A stretch of DNA of 7,585 bases from Parcubacteria group bacterium Gr01-1014_56 (GCA_007375995.1 VMFK01000036.1:1-7585), one strand, 5' to 3'; positions 1 through 5,564 are shown, counted from the stretch's first letter. Notes: generated by a model not told the origin, from the sequence alone. Numbers and translations: made by a program.

Positions 1-609
1 AGTTACCTGCGGGAGCGAGATGTTGAGGCGCTCTATCTCTTCTTTTTTAACAACAATTTGGATCTCACGGTTACGCACACCAGAGACGTTGACGCGCGAG
101 ACACCCTTGATCGACTGGAGCTCACTCTTAAGTTCCTCACCGAGCTCGGCTAACTGTGCAAACGGACGGTCTGCAGTGATAGAAATAATTTGGATAGGCT
201 GGTCGACAAAATTCACGTCGGTAACGCTCGGGTCGGTCGCGTCCTCGGGCAAGTCGCCCTTTACTTTATCTACCTCGTCCTTGAGTTTTTGTATCGACTC
301 GTCGAGGTCGGCGGAGGCGAGAAACTGTGCAGTGATGATAGAGACCCCGTCCTGCGAGCTTGAAGTAAGGGTATCGAGGTTTTGGAGGTTGGCGAGACGC
401 TCCTCGAGCTTGTTGGTGACCAGCCGCTCGACGTCCTCGCTTGAAGCGCCAGGGAGTGCTACAGAGACGATGCCGATAGGGATAGAAACCTCGGGCGCAG
501 ACTCCTTGGTGATAGCAATGACCGCGGCCGTGCCCCAAATAACAAGCCCCGCGATCAAGAGCGCGGTAAACTGCCGCTTACTGATGAAAAAATTCCAGAG
601 AGGAAGCAT
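1..609 (-). CDS. RND-family efflux permease, N-terminal part (C-terminus beyond the window edge)
   Basis: 203 residues are visible from the ATG at 607-609 to the left edge, with no stop in frame. The protein starts MLPLWNFFISKRQF and has one hydrophobic helix at about residues 14-33. It then has the block ESAPEVSIPIG...VALPGASSEDVE (about 37-61), the hallmark of the first periplasmic segment of AcrB/HAE-type RND pumps, followed by porter-domain sequence (for example TSSSQDGVSIITAQF). Family members are about 1000-residue inner-membrane trimers that use the proton gradient to export drugs, metals or lipophilic compounds; the substrate cannot be read here. The gene starts 7 nt after the adaptor gene's stop, with no clear Shine-Dalgarno sequence, so it is probably translationally coupled and in the same operon. 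Which RND subfamily it belongs to cannot be settled without the rest of the protein. Confidence 0.9.
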   Translation of the reverse strand, partial: MLPLWNFFISKRQFTALLIAGLVIWGTAAVIAITKESAPEVSIPIGIVSVALPGASSEDVERLVTNKLEERLANLQNLDTLTSSSQDGVSIITAQFLASADLDESIQKLKDEVDKVKGDLPEDATDPSVTDVNFVDQPIQIISITADRPFAQLAELGEELKSELQSIKGVSRVNVSGVRNREIQIVVKKEEIERLNISLPQVT

Positions 610-616
610 GGATGGA

Positions 617-2161
617 CTAGTTTTTAACTACTACTTTTTCGCCTGGTTGGAGACCGCGTGCGTCGGTGACAATCTGCATATCAGGCGTTACACCGGATTT
701 GATCTCTACGCGGTCGCCTAAGAGTGTGCCGAGCACTACCTCGTGTGCAACAAGCGTACCCTCAGCACTGACAGTAAACACCACCACGTTTTCAGAGCCG
801 ATCTTGAGGGTCGCAATCGGTATAGTGATAGGGCCTTTTACTGGTTTACTTATCGTGGCTGCGGCTTTTTCAAAATTAACAACAACTGACTGGCCGTTAA
901 CCAGCGTTGTGACGCCGGAGGAGAGCCCGATGCGCACCTCGATCTTTTTTGTCAGCGGGTCGACCGCCGGAGCGATGCGTGTAATGGTGCCAGAAACGTC
1001 TCCCTCAAATGTCGCTTTGCCGCCAACACTGACACGCGGCGAATCTTGCGCGGTGATATAGGCAATTACTTCGAGCGCGTGGTTGTTAGCAACAGTTAAG
1101 ACCGGTGCGGTCGCTTGGATAAAGTCGCCGCGCTCAAGTGCGAGCGAGTTGATAGTGCCTGAGATCGGCGCGCGGATAATACTCTTCTCTAAGTTAGCAC
1201 GTGCAGCGGCGAGGGTGCCCTGGGCAGAAGTAATAGCTGCTTGCGTTGCGGAGATAGTATCGCTCCCTTGCGCTGAGGTCTTGAGCGCTGTCTCAAGAGC
1301 GAGCCTAGTGGTGATTAGGGTCGAGAGGGTTGTTGTTATAGTGGAGCGCGCCGTCGTTGCAGTTGCTTTATAAGTTGCGATCGTTGTTTCACTGACTCCA
1401 TTACTTGCAATACCGGCGTTGAGTGTGCGGATGACCGTATCAAGATAATCGCGCACTGCTTTTACCTCGCTCTCAGTCTTTATAAATTCGGCAACTAGGT
1501 CGTCTCCCGATGAGAGGCTTTGTGTACGTGCACGCTCTCTCTCAAGGATAAGAGAGAGGGTCAAGCGCGCACTCTCTACATTTGTTTTTGCTTGAGAGTC
1601 GGCACTCTGGACATTAAAAAATGGCTGGTTGCCGCCCGGATTTGAAAACATAGGGTCAATATCGGTGTGTATCACCTTTTCTACTGTGCCGTAGGTAGAG
1701 AGAAGGGTGGCCACCGAGCTGTCTTTGGTGCTTGCGAGTGTGCCTTGGGAGACATTTGCCGAAGCAGTTGCCGCTTGGAGCGCCCCTTGTGCTTGGAGGA
1801 CACTCGCGCGCTCAGAAGCATTCTCCATTTCCGCAACAATAGTGCCTGCAGAGACCGAGTCTCCCAGTGCACGATATACCGCTTTCACCTCGCCGGATCT
1901 TTCTGCACGGACAGTTGCCTCAGTTTGAGATTTAACGATGCCAGCGACAGAAAGGGAGGAACCCCCTTGCGAGAGCGAAGAAACTGATTCTACCGTGACA
2001 CTTTTTATACTGTCCTCCGGCGCTGCCTCAGTAGCGCCACCTTTCAGATATGAGACACCTACCGAAAGTACCAGTATAGTGGCAATAACGAGAGCGGAGC
2101 CCTTAAGCCAGCCTAATTGTATAAAAAATTGTCGAACAGTGCGCCAAAGATTCATAATCAT
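617..2161 (-). CDS. RND efflux adaptor (membrane-fusion protein, HlyD/AcrA type), membrane anchored
   Basis: This is the adaptor partner of the RND permease that follows 7 nt downstream. Numbered from the upstream ATG at 2194, it has a transmembrane helix at about 32-50, a first half of the biotinyl/lipoyl-like domain at about 93-121 (RAERSGEVKAV...GDSVSAGTIVAEM), and a long Ala/Thr/Ser-rich helical region at about 125-335. The second lipoyl half is at about 337-369 (SIIRAPISGTI), followed by a beta-barrel and a membrane-proximal domain to residue 525. At 514-525 residues it is longer than the usual 370-400; the excess lies in the hairpin region (about 165-310). I prefer the ATG at 2161 because AGGAAG (2170-2175) lies 8 nt before it. 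The ATG at 2194 has no ribosome binding site and sits only 2-3 nt from the predicted transcription start, so it would need leaderless initiation. It probably links the pump to the cell surface. Confidence 0.91.
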   Translation of the reverse strand: MIMNLWRTVRQFFIQLGWLKGSALVIATILVLSVGVSYLKGGATEAAPEDSIKSVTVESVSSLSQGGSSLSVAGIVKSQTEATVRAERSGEVKAVYRALGDSVSAGTIVAEMENASERASVLQAQGALQAATASANVSQGTLASTKDSSVATLLSTYGTVEKVIHTDIDPMFSNPGGNQPFFNVQSADSQAKTNVESARLTLSLILERERARTQSLSSGDDLVAEFIKTESEVKAVRDYLDTVIRTLNAGIASNGVSETTIATYKATATTARSTITTTLSTLITTRLALETALKTSAQGSDTISATQAAITSAQGTLAAARANLEKSIIRAPISGTINSLALERGDFIQATAPVLTVANNHALEVIAYITAQDSPRVSVGGKATFEGDVSGTITRIAPAVDPLTKKIEVRIGLSSGVTTLVNGQSVVVNFEKAAATISKPVKGPITIPIATLKIGSENVVVFTVSAEGTLVAHEVVLGTLLGDRVEIKSGVTPDMQIVTDARGLQPGEKVVVKN

Positions 2162-2169
2162 TGCGCTGG

Positions 2170-2175
2170 CTTCCT
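2170..2175 (-). promoter_or_regulatory. Ribosome binding site deciding the adaptor start
   Basis: AGGAAG on the minus strand lies 8 nt before the ATG at 2161 (16S anti-Shine-Dalgarno match AGGA). It favours that ATG over the upstream in-frame ATG at 2194. A third in-frame ATG at 2155 is 14 nt away and less well placed. Confidence 0.55.
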
Positions 2176-2202
2176 GTAAAATCTTTTGTATCATGTGATT
2201 AT

Positions 2203-2231
2203 AATATAACGATTTATATAGCTTTTGTCAA
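2203..2231 (-). promoter_or_regulatory. Sigma-70-type promoter of the efflux adaptor/permease genes
   Basis: On the minus strand a perfect -35 TTGACA (2226-2231) is separated by 17 bp from TATATT (2203-2208). The predicted transcription start is near 2196. The promoter lies between the stop of the ArsR-type gene (2236) and the adaptor start, so the pump genes can be transcribed apart from the regulator. Confidence 0.72.
2204..2219. promoter_or_regulatory. Candidate operator: inverted repeat over the -10 and spacer
   Basis: Perfect 6-bp arms ATATAA (2204-2209) and TTATAT (2214-2219) are separated by CGAT. AT-rich imperfect palindromes covering the promoter are typical ArsR-family operators, and the adjacent gene encodes such a regulator. 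Occupancy would block RNA polymerase at the pump promoter. The arms are AT-rich, so chance is a real alternative. Confidence 0.5.
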
Positions 2232-2235
2232 TACC

Positions 2236-2505
2236 CTACAGGAAAGAGACTGCCCGACGCACCATAGCACTAAAGTTAGACCCAATACGGAAGAACATCT
2301 GATTACTCCGGTGCTCCTTTTCAAGCATGTCAGCTTTCTCAAGAACTGAGAGATGTTTGGAAGTAGCCTTAAAGGAGAGATTAATCTCTTCAGCAATAGT
2401 GCCGACAGAACCCTCTTTGTGTTTTTTAAGAAAACTAAGGATACAAAGACGGCGCTCGTTTGCCAAGGCCTTCAGTATCCGTTCGCACTCTTTTTCTTTA
2501 TGCAT
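2236..2505 (-). CDS. ArsR/SmtB-type winged-helix transcriptional regulator
   Basis: This 89-residue protein has a compact winged-helix fold. An N-terminal helix region (about 5-28, ILKALANERRLCILSFL) is typical of the ArsR family 'LA.e.Rl.IL..L' block. It is followed by a second helix (TIAEEINL, 36-43), a recognition helix (about 44-57, SFKATSKHLSVLEK) and a beta wing (about 62-74). The length is near the lower end for the family. The classical metal-site motif ELCVCDL is absent and the only cysteines are C7 and C21, so a metal-sensing role is not supported; some other ligand or redox cue is possible. It lies immediately upstream of, and in the same direction as, the efflux genes, so it is the likely repressor. 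The start ATG at 2503-2505 has only a weak purine-rich stretch (AAAGAAAG) before it. Confidence 0.87.
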   Translation of the reverse strand: MHKEKECERILKALANERRLCILSFLKKHKEGSVGTIAEEINLSFKATSKHLSVLEKADMLEKEHRSNQMFFRIGSNFSAMVRRAVSFL

Positions 2506-2520
2506 ACTTTCTTTATTGGA

Positions 2521-2536
2521 CTATTCGAGCGAATAG
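2521..2536. repeat. Perfect 16-bp inverted repeat in the ArsR/ychF divergent region
   Basis: CTATTCG (2521-2527) and CGAATAG (2530-2536) are perfect 7-bp arms around AG, ending 15 nt upstream of the regulator's ATG. This could be an autoregulatory operator for the ArsR-type protein. Like the repeat at 2204-2219 it spans 16 bp and has TAT and ATA near its ends. I see no confident -35/-10 pair for either ychF or the regulator between 2506 and 2600. Confidence 0.55.
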
Positions 2537-2589
2537 GCCGATGTGAGGATCGTACAACGGCTGATTGGATAACGCAAGATTTTTGAGTT

Positions 2590-2593
2590 AGGA
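2590..2593 (+). promoter_or_regulatory. ychF ribosome binding site
   Basis: AGGA is followed by a 7-nt spacer (TGTTTTT) and the ATG at 2601, which fixes the ychF start. The overlapping ATG at 2593 is in another frame. Confidence 0.6.
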
Positions 2594-2600
2594 TGTTTTT

Positions 2601-3548
2601 ATGCAACTTTCAGTTGGTATCGTAGGGCTCCCGAACGTGGGGAAGTCCACTCTCTTTCAAGCGCTTACTAAAAAAAGTGTGTTGATTGCAAATTACCCGT
2701 TTGCAACTATCGACCCTTCGGTCGGGGTGGTTGCGGTACCAGACACTCGGCGCGAGAAGCTCGCTGCATTTTCACAATCAAAAAAAGATATTCCTGCAGC
2801 GATTGAGTTTGTTGATATCGCTGGGTTAGTTAGGGGGGCTTCAGAGGGTGAGGGGTTGGGCAACCAATTTCTCTCACATATTAGAGAAGTAAGCGCTATC
2901 GCGCATGTGGTGCGGATTTTTGAGAACACCAACATCGCGCAAGTGAACGACACCATCGACCCTCTGCGTGATATCGAACTTATAAACACAGAGCTTCAAC
3001 TCGCAGACATCGAAACCAAGGACAAAACTCGTTTACTTGCAGGAAAGCCAGTACTCTACGTGCTAAACAAGGAGTCTGGCGGGCATAACTTAGACGAAAC
3101 ACCAAGCGACGAACGCTGGGTGAGACTCGTGGAGTATTTTAAACAGCATAACGCCACCTATGTGGTGGTGGACGCCAATGTCGAAAATGATTTGAGAGAT
3201 TTGCATACAGAGGACAAGGTCGCGTTTCGCCAAGAGCTCGGGGTGGACGACGGTATCAACGGTTTAATCCGCGCAAGCTATGCACTCCTCGGCCTTATGA
3301 GCTTTTTTACGACTGGTAAAGACGAGACAAGGGCATGGACAATTGAGAGAGGTTCAACTGCGCCTCAAGCTGGCGCCGCGATTCATACTGATTTTAAAGA
3401 TAAATTTATCCGTGCTGAGGTGATCATGTGGGACAAGCTACTTGAGGCGGGGAGCTGGGCAAAAGCGCGTGAGTTAGGGCTCATCAGAACCGAGGGGAAG
3501 GAATATATAGTCAAAGACGGCGACACTATTGAATTTCTCCACGGTTAA
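2601..3548 (+). CDS. ychF: YchF/OLA1-type P-loop NTPase, shortened (no helical domain)
   Basis: YchF is a conserved Obg-family NTPase that binds ribosomes and usually prefers ATP. Visible motifs are the G1 P-loop GLPNVGKST (9-17), the YchF signature NYPFATIDPSVGVVAVPD (31-48), G3 DIAG (72-75) followed by LVRGASEGEGLGNQFL, and the C-terminal TGS block FFTTGKDETRAWTIERG...IHTDF...EGKEYIVKDGD (about 235-308). Two things are odd. The product is 315 residues against about 363 in E. coli, and the deficit is at residues 139-145: ELQLADIET runs almost directly into LLAGKPVLYVLN, so the antiparallel coiled-coil domain normally inserted there is missing. The G4 position reads NKES rather than the family NxxE. 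The protein ends EFLHG, where the family usually ends in F-x-F-N-V. An AGGA site supports the start. Confidence 0.95.
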   Translation: MQLSVGIVGLPNVGKSTLFQALTKKSVLIANYPFATIDPSVGVVAVPDTRREKLAAFSQSKKDIPAAIEFVDIAGLVRGASEGEGLGNQFLSHIREVSAIAHVVRIFENTNIAQVNDTIDPLRDIELINTELQLADIETKDKTRLLAGKPVLYVLNKESGGHNLDETPSDERWVRLVEYFKQHNATYVVVDANVENDLRDLHTEDKVAFRQELGVDDGINGLIRASYALLGLMSFFTTGKDETRAWTIERGSTAPQAGAAIHTDFKDKFIRAEVIMWDKLLEAGSWAKARELGLIRTEGKEYIVKDGDTIEFLHG

Positions 3549-3568
3549 AACCGTGGTTGTGAGTTTTT
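3539..3568 (+). terminator. Inverted repeat at the ychF stop, possible terminator
   Basis: CCACGGTT (3539-3546) and AACCGTGG (3549-3556) form a perfect 8-bp inverted repeat that includes the last ychF codons and its TAA stop. TTTTT follows at 3564-3568 but 7 nt after the stem, so termination may be weak. It may equally be a palindromic repeat that supplied the stop codon. Confidence 0.45.
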
Positions 3569-3576
3569 ACACGGGT

Positions 3577-3608
3577 AAAAAACGAGGCCGACCCAAGAGG
3601 GTCGGCCT
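3577..3608 (-). terminator. Strong intrinsic terminator of the minus-strand orphan gene
   Basis: AGGCCGACCC (3585-3594) and GGGTCGGCCT (3599-3608) form a perfect 10-bp GC-rich stem with a 4-nt loop. On the minus strand it is followed by CG and then six T (3577-3582). It starts 6 nt after the orphan gene's stop. On the plus strand no T-run follows, so it mainly serves the minus strand, although the hairpin may also protect the ychF transcript end. Confidence 0.85.
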
Positions 3609-3614
3609 GAAATA

Positions 3615-3959
3615 TTACTTTCTGGGGCAAAAGACGATCGCAACCGGTCGCCCGGCTATGCATGTTGATCTTATTTCCCACTCACGGACATATCCAGCTT
3701 CAGAGGTATATTTCCAAATTGCCGTCGCCATCTCCCCGGCATTCAGTGGATAGGGAAGTTTGACTCCCTTCTCAACCACCTCGGTGAATAATAAGCGACC
3801 GGAAAAAGGAGCGCCATCGATAATGTCATACGAATGGAAGAGGCGCGGAAGATTTCCCGGTTCCGAGTCACCAAGTATCTTACTGAGCGCTGAAGCTAAT
3901 TCACTCACTACACGGGTTATTTTCAACTGCGTTGAGGCAGGAATAGATTCGAGTTGCAT
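3615..3959 (-). CDS. Hypothetical protein, 114 residues, no recognised family
   Basis: I do not recognise this protein. It begins MQLESIPASTQLKITRVV, with a probable amphipathic helix at 10-30. A mixed middle section follows (LFHSYDIIDGAPFSGRLLFTEVVEKGVKLPYP, split here across 40-71), and the C-terminus is strand-like, ending in AIVFCPRK. There are two cysteines (100 and 111), no signal peptide and no membrane helix. The reading frame stays open upstream to 4316, but that part lies antisense to the membrane gene. The true start is fixed by AGGGAG 7 nt before the ATG at 3957-3959. It is a single-gene unit with its own promoter (4008-4036) and strong terminator (3577-3608), which argues that it is a real expressed gene. 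Confidence 0.75.
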   Translation of the reverse strand: MQLESIPASTQLKITRVVSELASALSKILGDSEPGNLPRLFHSYDIIDGAPFSGRLLFTEVVEKGVKLPYPLNAGEMATAIWKYTSEAGYVREWEIRSTCIAGRPVAIVFCPRK

Positions 3960-3966
3960 GAGCTTT

Positions 3967-3972
3967 CTCCCT
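3967..3972 (-). promoter_or_regulatory. Ribosome binding site of the orphan gene
   Basis: AGGGAG on the minus strand has a 7-nt spacer to the ATG at 3959. It is the strongest Shine-Dalgarno site in the window, and it excludes the long upstream extension of this frame. Confidence 0.75.
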
Positions 3973-4007
3973 ATTATTAGTTGTGTATCGATGTTCGTCT
4001 GTAATGA

Positions 4008-4036
4008 GTTATATAGTGGTGCGTGGTATACTGCAA
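4008..4036 (-). promoter_or_regulatory. Promoter of the orphan gene
   Basis: The minus strand carries TTGCAG (4031-4036), a 17-bp spacer and TATAAC (4008-4013). The predicted start near 4001 gives an untranslated leader of about 40 nt before the ATG at 3959. The -35 overlaps the -10 of the divergent plus-strand promoter. Confidence 0.6.
4024..4032 (+). promoter_or_regulatory. Extended -10 promoter of the membrane protein/Nudix genes
   Basis: TGGTATACT fits the extended -10 form TGnTATAAT with one mismatch. No good -35 lies 16-18 bp upstream, as is usual for extended -10 promoters. The predicted start near 4039 gives a leader of about 29 nt to the ATG at 4068. Confidence 0.55.
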
Positions 4037-4067
4037 GCCATAGTAAATAGGTAACCTTTATATATAT

Positions 4068-5030
4068 ATGGACAAACCTAAAACAACGCCGAAGGACTTC
4101 TTTTTGTGGGCGGGGGCGATGGTCACGCTTTACGGCAGCATCATCTCGTTCATCAACCTTTTGTTTGGATACATAAACTACGTTTTTCCTGACGTGCTTT
4201 ATGGTTATTACGGCAACCCGTACGACAATGGACTCAGCTATTGGATGGCGGCCTTTATTATCCTGAGTGTCGCAGCGGTTGGGCTCTTGCGCTACATACA
4301 CACCACCATCGCGCACGACCCGTCACGCGCAGATATCTGGGTGCGTCGCTGGGCGCTCTACCTTACGCTTTTTATCGCGGGCTTAACTATCTTGGGCGAC
4401 CTGATCACGCTCCTAAATGCATTTTTGGCAGGGGAGGATCTGACCACACGGTTTTTGCTCAAGGTTTTGGTTGTGCTCTTGGTTGCCGGCGGAGTGTTCA
4501 TGCACTTCTTAGCTGACTTGCGCGGTTACTGGGCGGCTAAGCCTGCGCGCGCCAATGCAGTGACTGTTGCGGTGGGGCTCGTTGGGATTATTGCGATCGT
4601 CTCAGGCTTCTTTATTATCGGCACACCATGGGACGCGCGGGTTGCGCGGCTCGACAACCAGCGGGTGAGCGACCTAGAGTCGCTCCAAGGGCAGATACTC
4701 TCGTTCTACCAAAACAAACAAGCACTCCCAAACACGCTTACACAACTTGAGGACCCAACGCTCTACTACAATATCCCGGTCGACCCGGAGACAGGTGCCG
4801 CGTACGAGTACACAAAAACCGCAGATTTAGGGTTTGAGTTGTGCGCCACGTTTAAAGCTGAGGGTCGTAGCATGAATTACGGACGCTCAATTTCAACACC
4901 AGTGCCGGTTGGGTATGGCGTGAAGGGCACTGCTGACAATTGGCAGCACGGTATAGGCCGCACCTGCTTTGTCCGCTCCGTTGACCCAGACTTCTTCCCC
5001 CCGTTCAACAAAACCGCGCCGGTAAGATAG
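4068..5030 (+). CDS. DUF5671-like integral membrane protein with pseudopilin-like C-terminal domain
   Basis: This 320-residue protein has five predicted transmembrane helices at about 12-38, 58-76, 95-119, 129-149 and 164-184. The first four, with the linking motif VRRWALYLTLFIAGLTILGD (92-111) and a following G-E-D-L-T-T-R-F-L-L-K stretch (122-132), match what I know of DUF5671, a family of unknown function frequent in Patescibacteria. After the fifth helix a soluble tail (about 187-320) resembles the globular part of type II/IV pseudopilins: RVSDLESLQGQILSFYQNK, ALPNTLTQLEDP, then a DPETGAAYEYTKT and FELCATF pattern. Cys259 and Cys300 could form a disulfide if the tail lies outside. The start has no close ribosome binding site (AGGT is 15 nt away across a TA repeat). 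It is followed after 2 nt by the Nudix gene. Function unknown; an envelope role is inference. Confidence 0.85.
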   Translation: MDKPKTTPKDFFLWAGAMVTLYGSIISFINLLFGYINYVFPDVLYGYYGNPYDNGLSYWMAAFIILSVAAVGLLRYIHTTIAHDPSRADIWVRRWALYLTLFIAGLTILGDLITLLNAFLAGEDLTTRFLLKVLVVLLVAGGVFMHFLADLRGYWAAKPARANAVTVAVGLVGIIAIVSGFFIIGTPWDARVARLDNQRVSDLESLQGQILSFYQNKQALPNTLTQLEDPTLYYNIPVDPETGAAYEYTKTADLGFELCATFKAEGRSMNYGRSISTPVPVGYGVKGTADNWQHGIGRTCFVRSVDPDFFPPFNKTAPVR

Positions 5031-5032
5031 GT

Positions 5033-5461
5033 ATGGACGAATCTCATGTCCAGGTAGGTGTCGGTCTTCTTGTATTTAAAGACGGAAAAGTTCTGATGGG
5101 CAAGAGAATTGCTAAGCATGGCGGCGGCAGATACTGCGGCCCGGGCGGACATCTTGAATTTGGCGAATCGATAGAAGAATGCGCTATACGCGAGACACTC
5201 GAGGAGGCAGGTATAGAAATTCAGAATGTTCGTGTTATATGCGTACACAATCTTCTCGTATGGGAAGGAAAACACTACATAGATTTTGGTGTAGCAGCGG
5301 ATTGGAAGAGCGGTGAACTTCAAAATCTTGAGCCAACAAAACGAGAGAATTGGGATTGGTATGATGTGAACAATCTTCCCCAACCTCTTATGGAAGCAGA
5401 GGACGATTATTTTGAAGCAATGAAGACCGGACAGATTTGGCAAGGCACAAAAAGAATGTAA
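5033..5461 (+). CDS. Nudix hydrolase, NUDT15/MutT-like
   Basis: This 142-residue stand-alone Nudix enzyme has an intact Nudix box G-x5-E-x7-RE-U-x-EE-x-G-U at residues 39-61 (GHLEFGE, SIEECAI, RETLEEAGI), which supplies the metal-binding glutamates E54, E57 and E58. The GRYCGPGGHLEFGES block and the later EPTKRENWDWYDVNNLP block (100-116) resemble NUDT15/plant NUDX1-type enzymes. These hydrolyse (modified) nucleoside triphosphates to monophosphates; the substrate cannot be fixed from sequence. The start lies 2 nt after the preceding membrane gene's stop, so the two are probably co-transcribed and coupled. Arginine codons are mostly AGA here, against CGN in the upstream gene, and the gene looks more AT-rich than its neighbour, which could mean a separate origin. 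Confidence 0.95.
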   Translation: MDESHVQVGVGLLVFKDGKVLMGKRIAKHGGGRYCGPGGHLEFGESIEECAIRETLEEAGIEIQNVRVICVHNLLVWEGKHYIDFGVAADWKSGELQNLEPTKRENWDWYDVNNLPQPLMEAEDDYFEAMKTGQIWQGTKRM

Positions 5462-5469
5462 GGTAGATT

Positions 5470-5478
5470 TGCTATACT
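5470..5478 (+). promoter_or_regulatory. leuS: Extended -10 promoter ahead of the leuS leader
   Basis: TGCTATACT matches TGnTATAAT with one mismatch and is nearly identical to the element at 4024-4032 (TGGTATACT). There is no recognisable -35. It begins 9 nt after the Nudix stop. The predicted start near 5485 gives a leuS leader of about 107 nt. Confidence 0.6.
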
Positions 5479-5491
5479 TGTGTCATACCAA

Positions 5492-5564
5492 GTCTGGCTC
5501 TGCGGACTGTCGAAAACTTTCGGCAGCCGAAGAAACCGCCCCTTAACCGGGGCGATTTCTTTTT
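5492..5564 (+). promoter_or_regulatory. leuS: Structured leuS leader, candidate attenuator
   Basis: Three consecutive stem-loops can be drawn. The first is GTCTG (5492-5496) with CGGAC (5503-5507). The second is CTGTCGAAA (5507-5515) with TTTCGGCAG (5518-5526), one G-U pair. The third is the terminator at 5532-5564. An alternative stem pairs CTTTCGG (5517-5523) with CCGAAG (5527-5532), with one bulge; it excludes stem 2 and touches the foot of the terminator. The terminator ends 27 nt before the leuS ATG, too short for a second promoter, so leuS must be read through from upstream. The signal is unknown: I see no T-box consensus and no run of Leu codons. Confidence 0.45.
5532..5564 (+). terminator. 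Intrinsic terminator between the Nudix gene and leuS
   Basis: The stem consists of GAAA (5532-5535) with TTTC (5556-5559), one mismatch, then CGCCCC (5537-5542) with GGGGCG (5549-5554). The loop is TTAACC and five T follow (5560-5564). It can end the membrane protein/Nudix transcript and also sits within the leuS leader. Confidence 0.8.

Noticed and set aside
20..721. Long plus-strand open frame of 233 codons
   Set aside because: It lies antisense to the RND permease and the adaptor end, which show clear family motifs; its Ser/Leu/Arg-rich composition is typical of an antisense shadow.
1535..1558. CTCTCTCT ... AGAGAGAG inverted repeat in the adaptor gene
   Set aside because: Low-complexity dinucleotide runs encoding a Glu/Arg-rich helix stretch; no promoter or gene end nearby.
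3960..4316. Open frame extending the orphan minus-strand gene upstream to an ATG at 4316 (233 residues in all)
   Set aside because: The extra part is antisense to the DUF5671-like gene, crosses both promoters and lacks protein-like character, while a strong ribosome binding site marks the ATG at 3959.
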